DNA from: Mya arenaria | Lineage: Eukaryota; Mollusca; Bivalvia; Myida; Myidae | Reading direction: 5' to 3' | NCBI RefSeq assembly: GCF_026914265.1 | Contig: NC_069125.1 | Span: forward strand, 248,001 to 312,000 | DNA length: 64,000 bases | In this document: one piece after another, positions 55,268-64,000 of the stretch | Layout of the letters: each line of letters opens with the position of its first letter | How positions within the stretch are numbered: the stretch's first letter is position 1 | Notes under the pieces: model-generated | The model's input: the letters and a program-made list of their open reading frames with translations, nothing else | Told to the model about the DNA's origin: nothing | The model's database searches: none | Program-made: the position numbers and the translations under genes

Positions 55268-57034
55268 GTAAGTACATTTAAGCTATTTGAGCCATTGTTT
55301 TGTAGTAGATTATGCCTTGGTTACCGTCGGTGGCAGAAAGGTCAATGTTATAGTCGTCTTGCACAAATCTTAATTGGCTATTACTTGATAATCGTTACAA
55401 ATATTAATACTAAACTGGATACACATGTTATATATGAGTCCCGATTTTCCCCTTCTATTTTCAATGTAAAATAATCTCTACAAAACCGGAACCTCGGATT
55501 CCCGGTTACCGGACAAAAAATTGAGAAAAATTGTTAGTTGTCAACGTAATTTTACCTCGCAAAACCGGACGTATATTTGTTCAAACATGTCAAAATGATT
55601 TTGTGTATTAGGAATTCGCGAATCGCGTGTCACTTTGTTTTGACAGCCGGTGCGTCGTTAAATATTGCACCTGTGATGTTGTGTTAACCCGATAATCGCT
55701 TGATAATCAAACGATAATCAAACTTGTGAAAAGAAAATTGATTGAAACATTAATTTGTTTGTTGCAGAAAATAAAGAACTAGAAACGGTTATTAAGTGAT
55801 TATTTTGGAGGGTTGTTTTATCTAAAGACTTCTATGATTGAATCAAATTAGAGCGGTGCGTTAATTAAACTATCAAACATACTTAACAAACATTAAACAA
55901 ACATATAAAGAACTTTGCTACATGTGTTGATAGTGACTACCTCGATAAGGTGCAGGACATTATGCCATGACGCAAACTAAGATTGTGAAAGCAAAATGTA
56001 GAGCTCAGAAACAGACGACACTGGACACTTTCTTTAAGTAATGTAGAAGAATTACTTTGACTAAACATTATTTGTCACACTAGAAGCGTAAAGATACATG
56101 TACATTAACAAAGATATAAACTGTATCTGTAATGTTACAAACACATGCACATTGATATATTAATGAATACTAGTATACATGTATATTCTATGCATTATTT
56201 CAAGTTACTTGAACCATTGTTGATGTAAAATAATGTTATCTTTATGTGTTTTTATTTTATTCCAGTTTTCAACTTCCCTTTAAAGGTTAACTCAGTTAAT
56301 ATTTTGAGTAAACTTACTCCGTACATCAAATCCTCGCTAAACCGGAATCCTCACTAAACCGGAAATTTTGCCCAGTCCGGAACTTGTCCGGTTTAGTGAG
56401 TTTCCACTCTTATTAACTTTTTTATTAAGCTATTTTTTATACTCTTAAAGCAATTTTGGTGCAATTTTGATATTTTGTTCACAAGTTACTATTTCTCGTT
56501 TTGAAACCACCATGTGTTCCGATGACCCTTAACAGGGCTGTTTTCCGAAATTGTGAAAACTTATGATTATAGCATTATTGTTTTGGTGAAGTTCGCCATC
56601 GATATATCAGGGTTTTAGTTTGATCATTAATTTGTCCCTCGCCTCATTATCACGAAAATAGTCAAGTCTCAAACACAACTCATTTGGCTAGTTATCAAAT
56701 ATTGTATAAGATTTTACACTTTATAAAAGTTCATTCTATCAATGATTACAAATATATTTGTTGGTTAAAAATCATGGTCAAAATTTCCTATGTGAGTAAT
56801 TATTGTGTCACGTATGTTTCCTTATATTTGAACATAGCAGTTGCGTGATGATTGAGGTAATGGACAATTCAAATACAAGTTAGCCAGCCAGATGTTATCT
56901 TATGCTTTAGTAAATTGTTTTACACTTAAACAGGACATGGTATGGTCTTAAATCTTACTTCTGCCTTTAAACATTTTTCACTGACTGGAGATGTTGGACG
57001 TTTGATGAGAATGTTTTATTTCCTTTCCATGCAG
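55268..57034 (+). other. Intron with a pogo-like element and an internal duplication
   Basis: Contains the element at 55469-56410. The segment at about 56590-56790 ('ttagtttgatcattaatttgt') has a diverged counterpart at about 58410-58600 beyond the stop codon, so part of this locus was duplicated in tandem. The frame at 55265-55474 is a chance frame. Confidence 0.6.
55469..56410 (+). mobile_element. Internally deleted pogo/Tigger-like element keeping the transposase C-terminus
   Basis: TA flanks both sides (55467-55468, 56411-56412). The right end is CCGGTTTAGTGAGTTTCCAC. The left end has ATAATCTCTACAAAACCGG, a diverged inverted match. A short frame (55967-56041) ends CRAQKQTTLDTFFK and a stop; 'QTTLD.FF' at the C-terminus is typical of Tigger/pogo transposases. 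In another frame just upstream is SDYLDKVQDIM. The catalytic part is missing. It shares its right end with the element at 6800-7053. Confidence 0.7.
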
Positions 57035-57103
57035 CTGGAGAAAACCCGCATGATGTCGAAAAGCCAAACAACACGAGTCCTGCATTGCTTAATGAATCTT
57101 CCA
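57035..57103 (+). CDS. TNFR-like gene, cytoplasmic tail exon 2
   Basis: Phase 1 on both sides, 69 nt. It reads A, then GENPHDVEKPNNTSPALLNE, then SS. The acceptor is TTTCCATGCAG and the donor TTCCA|GTAAGT. No death domain or other signalling domain is present. The donor context matches that of the preceding exon (GGTAAGTACATTTAAGCTAT against AGTAAGTACTTATTAGCTAT), so the two tail exons may themselves be an old duplication. Confidence 0.7.
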
Positions 57104-57630
57104 GTAAGTACTTATTAGCTATTCTGGCCATTGTTTTGAAAAGCTGGTGCTTTGGTAACTGCCAGTGACAGTAGTGTTGCTGTTATATTTGTCTTGCAAA
57201 AAAACTAATTGGCTATTACTTGAAAATCGTTAAAAATATGAATACTAAACTGAATACACATGTTGTATATGCATATATGCACATGTACTGTGTTTCCCTG
57301 AGAGAAAATAAGACAAGTACTGGCATCAGCTTGCAGTGCTCTTGTGGTATAGTCAGGGCACTTGTTGGTTCAAAACTACCCATACATATAAGTAACTTCC
57401 AATATAATGATACATTATTCAAGACTATATATATCGGAGAACATGACACTGTGATCAGTTACCAAATGTTATTTAAACTATATGAGTATACAGGATGTTG
57501 TTCAACTTTGCTTTTAATAAGTTTTTAAAAAATGAACAGTCAGACAATATTTATATAGTTATTGGCTTCCCAGTTTTGTGACTTCAATAGACACTTAATT
57601 TATTGTTTTAATTATTTTTTTCCATTTCAG

Positions 57631-57650
57631 CAAAAAAAAAAAGTTTATAA
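57631..57650 (+). CDS. TNFR-like gene, terminal coding segment
   Basis: After the acceptor TTTTTCCATTTCAG the split codon gives T, then KKKSL and TAA at 57648-57650. The coding end depends on a run of 11 A, so a one-base length change would alter the C-terminus. The 3' untranslated region probably includes the 40-bp repeat that follows. An AATAAA lies at about 58576. Confidence 0.6.
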
Positions 57651-57699
57651 ACTACGTTGACCTTAGGGTACTGCCGTCATTCTGGTGCCAGATCTTTAT

Positions 57700-58330
57700 T
57701 GCTAAAACATGCCATTTTAGTGTTAAAACGTTATTGCTCAAGCAATGATGTTTTTTGTGTTTAAACTTTTTACTTGAGTAATGCAATTTATGTGTTCAAA
57801 CTTTATTGCACAAGCAAAGACATTTTTTGTTCAAACTTTTCACTTGAGTTATCCCATTTAAGTGTTCAAACTTTATGCCACTAGCAAAGACACTTTTGTG
57901 TTCAAACTTTTTTCTTGAGTAATGCCATTTTTGTGTTCATTCTTATTGCTCAAGCAATGCCATTTTGGTGTTCAAACTTTTTTACTTGAGTTATCCCATT
58001 TAAGTGTTCAAACTTTATTGCACAAGCAAAGACACTTTTCTGTTCAAACTTGTTTTACTTTCAAGACTAATACCATTTTTGTGTTCAAACTTTATTGCTC
58101 AAGCAATGAAATTTTTGTGTTCAAACTTTTTTACTTGAGTTATCCCATTTAAGTGTTCAAACTTTATCGCTAAAGCAATGACATTTTAGTGTTCACGCTT
58201 TATTATTCAGGTAATGCCATTTGTGTGTTCAAACTTTTTTACTCAAGCAATCTTAGTTAAGCGTTGAACCAATTTCATTTTAGTTTTCAAAACAATGTCA
58301 TTTTGCTGCACAAACTATGTAATTTTGTTG
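57700..58330. repeat. About 40-bp degenerate repeat in the TNFR-like gene 3' region
   Basis: Around 15 loose units of the form GTGTTCAAACTTTATTGCTC, then 'aagcaatgacatttt' or 'gagttatcccattt'. Units alternate between two variants, giving an 80-bp dimer in places. The + strand frame at 57922-58152 is a shadow of the repeat. It starts within 60 bp of the stop codon. Confidence 0.8.
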
Positions 58331-58910
58331 CTTAAACAATGTCATTTTGGATCTTGACAATTATTGTGCACGATGTGATTATAACAAATTTTTGCATTTG
58401 GGAAATCTGTAATTTAGTTTAATCATTATTTGTTCCTGGCGCTAATATCGCGAAAAGATCTTATGTCAAATCTTAATCTCAGCCTTAACTCAGTTTACCA
58501 CATATCAACAAAAGCTTTTAGTATTGGTATATGGTTTAGTACTTTATGAAAGCCCATTTACCAAAAGAATATGTTGAATAAAATCTTTTTCAAAAATCTA
58601 AAGGGAAAAAAAGATTGATCAGCAAAAAATAATTGAGTACAAAATGTGTTTTGGTTAAGGTTTGGCATATTATCTAGTTTTAATGTGATCCATGCGTGAT
58701 TTACCTAAACGTTGTAATCGTTAAACTTAAAAGCGGCGAAAAAGTGTAGCGCGCTGTCTTCTGTTTACCATTGCATGGTATTTAAGCAAATCATTGGAAC
58801 CATAACTATAGTCTTGTTCAATTGCTGATGTTATAAACTGATTTTTTTTCTGTAATCATACAAATGTTCAATATTTGTTTCATCCTTGAAACACCACTTC
58901 TAAGCTCACC
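58331..58910. other. Downstream region with duplicated intron sequence and a family A 3' end
   Basis: 58410-58600 resembles 56590-56790 of the last large intron. 58690-58765 contains GATCCATGCGTGATTTACCT and GCGGCGAAAAAGTGTAGCGC then GCTGTCTTC, a decayed family A 3' end like that at 3080-3160. Confidence 0.6.
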
Positions 58911-60098
58911 TTAGCCGTAGGCTGAGGGTAAGCTATTAGGATTGATGAATATCTGTCGTCCGTCGTTTGTCCACACTTAGTTTGTTAACACTCTAGTGGT
59001 CAATTGTTTGCCTGAATTGTCACGAAACTTGGTCAGGATGTTTGTCACAGTAATTACTCGGAGGAGTTTGAATATGAGTCATCTGGGATTAAAAACTAGG
59101 TCACATGACCCAAAAAATAGAAAAATATTGTTAACACTCTAGAGGCTACTTTTTTAGTCCAAATATCCTGGAAATTTGTCAGCAAGGTTGTTTCGTTGAT
59201 TTCTAGCTCAAGTTCAAATATAGGTCATCTAGGGTCAAGAACTAGGTCACAGATCACAATTATTGAAAAACCTTGTTAACACTCTAGAGGTAAGATGTTT
59301 TAGCCCAAATATCCTGGAAGTTTGTCAGAAATGTTGTTTCGATGATTTCTAGCTCAAGTTCGAATATGGGTCATCTGGGGTCAAAAACTAGGTCACAGAG
59401 CCCAAATAGGGAAAAACTTTGTTAACACTCTAAAGGTAACATTTTTAGCCCAATTATCCTGGAAATTTGTCAGAAAGGTCATTTCGATGATTTCTAGCTC
59501 AAGTTCGAATATGGGTCATCTGGAGTCAGAAACTAGGTCACAGAGCCCACATATGGAAAAACCTTGTTAACACTCTATTGGTAACATTTTTAGCCCAAAA
59601 ATCCTGGAAACTTGTCTGAAAGGTTGTTTCGATGATTTCTAGGGCTGTCAGACTATTCAACCCCAAGACTTTTCAACCCCTTTGTCATTTGTGAAATCAA
59701 AGACTTTTCAACCCCTTTGTCATTTCAACCCCTAAAAGTGCTTAGACTTTTCAACCCCACCTAAAACAAAAGACTTTTCAACCCCTAATAAACGAAGACT
59801 TTTCAACCCCTTAATTTCTCACCTTTTTAAGTAAATAAATACAACAGTAAACAATTCATTTTGAAATTTCTTTTAAAAATCAAAAATATATTGAGACTGA
59901 AAATATAACACACAGAAAATAGGTAATACATACAAAATACACATACTTGAAACACATGATAATGCAATAATTCATTAGATATTTACATTGAAATAAATAT
60001 AAAAAATGCTCGACTGTCCATTTAGGTATTTAGTCGCTTAGCCATAAATCTTCCCTATCTACCTGAGGAAATCCTCACACAATATATCATTTGCATTT

Positions 60099-61290
60099 GT
60101 TTGTTGGTGAAATATCTAGGTCAAGTTCGATAACCAGCCAAATCGCTCTAGGCACTCCAGAGTTATGGCCCCCTGAATTTGTCAAAATTGGGCGGGCGGG
60201 CGGCTCCACAATGTTGTCCGCTCTCTAACTTGAACATTTCTCATCCAATTTCCACCAATCTTCATGAAAGTGTTTGTTGGTGAAATATCTAGGTCAAGTT
60301 CGATAACCAGCCAAATCGCTCTAGGCACTCCAGAGTTATGGCCCCCTGAATTTGTCAAAATTGGGCGGGCGGGCGGGCGGCTCCACAATGTTGTCCGCTC
60401 TCTAACTTGAACATTTCTCATCCAATTTCCACCAAACTTCATGAAAGTGTTTGTTGGTGAAATATCTAGGTCAAGTTCAATAACCAGCCAAATCGCTTTA
60501 GGCACTCCAGAGTTATGGCCCCCTGAATTTGTCAAAATTGGCCATTTTAGCTTTGTCCGCTCTCTAACTTGATCATTTCTCATCCAATTTCCACCAAACG
60601 TCATGAAAGTGTTTGTTGGTGAAATATCTCGGTCAAGTTCAATAACCAGCCAAATCGCTTTAGGCACTCCAGAGTTATGGCCCCCTGAATTTGTCAAAAT
60701 TGTCCATTTTAGCTTTGTCCGCTCTCTAACTTGAACATTTCTCATCCAATTTCCACCAAACTTCATGAAAGTGTTTGTTGGTGAAATATCTAGGTCAAGT
60801 TCGATAACCAGCCTTATCGCTTTAGGCACTCCAGAGTTATGGCCCCCTGAATTTATCAAAATTGGCCATTTTAGCTTTGTCTACTCTCAAACTTGAACAG
60901 TTTTTATCCGAATTTCACCAAACTTGCTACTATAAATGTTTGTTGGTATATATTCTTGGCAAAGTTCTATAACCAGCCAGGCTCTTCAGGATTATAGCCC
61001 TTGAATTGGTCAAAATTTGCCATTTTTGCTTTGTCCATTGTCTAATTTGAACAGTTATCATCTGATCTTCACCAAACTTGCAGAAAATATTTGTTGGTAA
61101 AATAAATCGGTCAAGTATGATAATCAGCCAAATGCCCCGAAGCACTTCAGGATTACTGCCCTTGTCATTTAAGCTTTGTCTACTCTCTAACTTGAACAAT
61201 TCTCATCTGACCTTCACCAAACTTGCTGAAAATGTTTGTAGCTATAAAATCTTTACCAAGAATGTTTGCCGGTATAAATGCTTTGCCAAG
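60099..61290. repeat. About 162-bp tandem repeat (family D core) inside the 3-kb element
   Basis: GTTTGTTGGTGAAATATCT-like unit starts are at 60099, 60272, 60449, 60611, 60773, 60938 and 61089. Units are 162 bp when they carry 'ggccattttagctttgtcc' and 173-177 bp when this is replaced by a GGGCGGGCGGGCGG stretch. Because 162 is a multiple of three, the - strand shows a 225-codon repetitive frame (60859-60182). It is an artefact of the repeat, not a gene. A 3' end of the shared type (GTGAGTGTCACTCTTGTTTT) lies at about 61620-61640. Confidence 0.85.
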
Positions 61291-62450
61291 TACACACTGA
61301 TTGTCTCTTGGGTACGATTAAGGATGAATCATCTCTTGGAGACGATTTTTACATGAATGTTGTTTTTCAAATCCCGAACACGTTGATCGTCTTTGGGCAT
61401 GATTTGTGATTAATCGTCTATATCTATAGACACGATTTCCAGGAGCCTTTTCTGACTTTGACAGATTAAGGTACTGAATTTCGCATCACGGAATTTCGGA
61501 ATTTGGATACACAGTTTACAAGGGATACTTTTTGCTTCCACCTTATTTTGATGCCATACGTCTGAAGGTGCTACATTAAGTTGTCTTAGAATCCAAGAAA
61601 TTATTGATGGGCGTATTTTGTGAGTGTCACTCTTGTTTTAAACTTATTTTAAAAAATGATTGTCATCAATAAAAAAGACAATAAAATGAGTTGAACGTTA
61701 AATAAAATTCTTCATAATATTTCAAAATATCTCGATTTACCAGACGATGCTTAAGAAATACAAAAGTATACATTGAGTTCAAATTTGTTGGAAATGTATT
61801 ATAGATAGAGTTTCAAATGCTCTCAAATTACAAATAGAATAACAAAGAACTATAATTTAATATGTCAAATGCTTTTAAAATGTGTTGATGAAATGTTACA
61901 TAAGTGTAACATAAGATTTTATTAATGTTTTTTTTTAATTTCTCAGTTTAAAAGAAATCAAGACATTCCATTATAAAGTGGTATATATGTAAAAAAAAAT
62001 AATATAAGCATTGCATTGTTTTTATTGGCGTTCTACAGGCAAAATAAGGAGAATGTTCAGTAAATCTTTCTTTGCATACATTTTGTTTTGCAATTATTCA
62101 AATTTGTTATTTAAAGAACAAAATGTAATCATTACTTTGTACATGATATATGGGAATACGCTGATATATGTAATATCCTTTAGAATTATACAACAATTGT
62201 TTGGGGTAACCACAGGCATCAAAATCTTCATTTACTGTACCATTGTTAATGTTTGGAATATTATAGCAAATTGAAAAACACTAACCATCAAGTGCTTAGT
62301 AAATCAAGGCAAAGCCTTTGTAAATTTCATCCAATACTTTGGAGAAAAGTGTTACAAATAAGACAAACAAATCTTTAATTGTATTTCAATAACAATTTGT
62401 AAAGTTTCTTGCAAACAACAATGAACAAGACAACACCTGGCTGACAAAAA
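61291..62450. other. Non-coding interior of the 3-kb element
   Basis: AT-rich, no recognisable transposase or other domain. The frame at 62011-62274 is AT-driven. Confidence 0.5.
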
Positions 62451-63368
62451 TAATAGGGGTTGAAAAGTCTTTGATATAGGGGTTGAAAAGTCTTGAATAT
62501 GGCTATTAAAATATTTCAATTAGGGGTTGAAAAGTCTTTGATTTAGGGGTTGAAAAGTCCAAACAGGTAGGGGTTGAAAAGTCTAAGGGTTGAAAAGTCT
62601 TCGTTTTGAGAAGGGGTTGAAAAGTCTTGGGGTTGAAAAGTCCTGCTCCCATTTCTAGCTCAAGTGTGAATATGGGTCATCTGGGGTCAAAAATAGATCA
62701 CAGAGCGCAAATGTGGAAAAACTGTGTTAACACTATAGAGGTAACACTTTTAGCCCAAATATCCTGGAAATTTGTCAGAAAGGTTGTTTTGATAATTGTT
62801 AAGTCATGTTCGAATATGGGTCATCTGTATTTTATGGTTATTTCATTGTTTTAAAAACATTGAAGGTACCAACTTTAAACTTCATGAACTTATTCACAGT
62901 AAATTGTGATTTTTTTGTGATAGGTTATATAGAACAAACCTAAATATTGTTAGAGTTATTGCCGTTGGTATCTTTTTAAACAAAATTTAATACATATTTG
63001 TCATGTTTTTACACGCTTATATAAAAAAAACTGGACATATAATAGTTCCACCTATAGTTTTGAACCCTTTATCGAATTTTGACCAAATTTGGTCAGAATG
63101 TGTATGAACGTGTTTGATAATTAGCAAAATTGCTGTAGTTACCCGAGAGCTATTGCGCTTTAATTATAGAAGTTACCAAAAATTGCTCTTGTCCTATCAA
63201 TAACTTTTTAAGCATTTGTCCAATCATCACAAAATTTGGTGAGAATGTGAATGGGCATAATACATCAGAGATGCCAAATCCCTGTTATTGCCCTTTAATT
63301 ATCAACAAGTCTATAGCACAAAGTTTTACTCAGGTGAGCGATATAGGGCCATCTTGGCCCTCTTGTTT

Positions 63369-63808
63369 AATAAGTAGTTTTATTTTTCTGTTGTTCCATA
63401 TGATTTCTTTTGATTTTATTTCAGCATCCCTTTTATTTATGAATAATGTCAATGACTTTAACATGTTTAAGAAAATAAGAATTTAGTTCAATATGTTGCA
63501 CATTATTTTTATCAAAATTGCTTTTAAAAACTCTTGACCACCGTATTTCATCATTTCCATGTGCAATTTGTTTGACAGATTTCTTTTTACCCAGCTCGCT
63601 TCAATTGCTTTTACAAAATGAGATGTGTTGAGCATCTTAAGCCACCATTTTGAAAGTGTTGAATCATCTGATTTCTTGGTATGGTATCGGCTTTTCCATC
63701 CGATATTAAATTGTATACATGTATTTTGTTTTGTATTGTCTTTTGATAATTATTTTGCTGTAAAATCTGTTTTGAGTGAATCTGAATCCTTGATAAACAT
63801 ACCTAGTT
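63369..63808. other. AT-rich non-coding spacer
   Basis: No gene or repeat is supported. The frame at 63625-63813 has no motif. Confidence 0.5.
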
Positions 63809-64000
63809 TTTAGCTCGACTATTCGAAGAATAAGAAGAGCTATACTACTCGCCCCAGCATCGGCGTTGGTGTCCGGTTAAAGTCCAATACCCTTCTTTCA
63901 ATTGACTTAATACTTCACACAGTTGTTCAGGGCCATCACATAATGAGGTTAGATTATAAGTGTCTATCATGTGTTTCCGGTACAGATAGAAAAATCCGAC
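63809..64000 (+). mobile_element. Family A element, copy A3, cut by the window end
   Basis: Starts TTTAGCTCGACTATTCGAAG, then 'agagctatactactcgcccc', and enters a core with 'aatacttcacacagttgttc' and 'agggccatcacataatgagg'. This core matches that of copy A2 (reverse complement of about 38160-38300) and not that of A1. Confidence 0.8.

Larger units (their letters stand above)
59643..62650. mobile_element. 3-kb DNA element with 'gacttttcaacccc' end repeats and 8-bp target duplication
   Basis: ATTTCTAG flanks it at 59635-59642 and 62651-62658. The uninterrupted site GATTTCTAGCTCAAG is visible in neighbouring core units (for example 59490). The left end is GGCTGTCAGACTATTCAACC and the inverted right end is GGGAGCAGGACTTTTCAACC. 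Both then carry CCAAGACTTTTCAACCCCTT and further irregular copies of GACTTTTCAACCCC: about six on the left within 175 bp and eight on the right within 200 bp. The interior contains another tandem-core repeat (60099-61290) and no transposase. hAT, P and Zisupton/KDZ-type elements make 8-bp duplications; the family is not assigned. Confidence 0.8.
58911..63368 (+). mobile_element. Family B tandem-core element, Helentron-like ends, split by a 3-kb insertion
   Basis: The 5' end is TAAGCTCACCTTAGCC. The 3' end at 63327-63368 has the inverted subterminal CTCAGGTGAGC, the hairpin AGGGCCA-TCT-TGGCCCT and then CTTGTTT. The core is a 144-147-bp tandem unit with TTGTTAACACTCTA at 58982, 59128, 59274, 59418 and 59565. 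It contains 'gtttcgatgatttctagctc' and 'gggtcatctggggtcaaa' and resumes at 62651. Non-coding and non-autonomous. Confidence 0.75.

Noticed and set aside
60182..60859. 225-codon - strand frame with repeated 'NSGGHNSGVPKAIWLVIELD' blocks
   Set aside because: It is produced by the 162-bp tandem repeat (a multiple of three) at 60099-61290. The same units with other lengths break the frame, and the segment is the core of a non-coding element.

Overview
The window looks like nuclear genomic DNA from a bivalve mollusc. It is AT-rich and intron-rich, has GT/AG splice signals, and is dominated by the tandem-repeat-core and hairpin-ended repeats familiar from clam, mussel and oyster genomes. This assignment is inference from repeat style. 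No ribosomal, mitochondrial or tRNA gene fixes the species. Most long open frames are chance frames in AT-rich or tandemly repeated DNA.

The one clearly cellular gene is on the + strand from about 44.75 to 57.65 kb. It is a TNF-receptor-superfamily-like type I membrane protein in at least seven exons with fully compatible phases: hydrophobic leader and cysteine-rich repeats (44750-45161), a further cysteine-rich repeat (51893-52057), a cysteine-free exon derived from it (54204-54281), the membrane span (54772-54892), and three short exons for an acidic cytoplasmic tail with no death domain (55191-55267, 57035-57103, 57631-57650). The exon with the initiator Met was not found. The 6.7 kb intron after the first of these exons holds two hAT-like elements with 8-bp target duplications and a 4-kb element with 21-bp perfect terminal inverted repeats. 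A diverged partial copy of the 3' half of the same gene lies at about 6.7-9.4 kb, which suggests an expanded receptor family.

Other coding material belongs to or resembles mobile elements. At 30.4-35.6 kb an inverted-repeat-bounded element carries a truncated Ulp1/C48 cysteine protease with a broken zinc-finger tail. A non-LTR retrotransposon sits inside it with an intact RNA-binding-type ORF1 but a deleted ORF2. Two internally deleted pogo/Tigger-like copies keep opposite ends of a transposase (6.8-7.05 and 55.5-56.4 kb). A decayed coding unit of unknown identity is on the - strand at 13.7-14.2 kb, a GC-rich unidentified block is at 16.1-17.3 kb, and a possible small-protein exon is at 26.08 kb.

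The repeat landscape, in order: family A element (2.1-3.2 kb); 166- and 137-bp arrays (5.3-6.5 kb); a (TA)n tract and inverted-repeat element (11.5-13.2 kb); a 4.65-kb family C block of about 145-bp units, each carrying a cluster of nuclear-receptor binding-site consensus motifs (17.5-22.1 kb); several MITEs (23.2, 24.1, 25.6, 27.1, 29.3, 43.6 kb); nested MITE/family A (37.0-38.5 kb); nested MITE/palindromic element (38.9-40.6 kb); foldbacks (40.6-42.1 kb); family B split by a 3-kb element with an 8-bp duplication (58.9-63.4 kb); and a truncated family A copy at the right edge. Families A, B and C have unrelated cores but share the same 3' architecture: subterminal inverted repeat, short hairpin, then a CTCTTGTT-like end. 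This fits Helitron2/Helentron-type non-autonomous elements.
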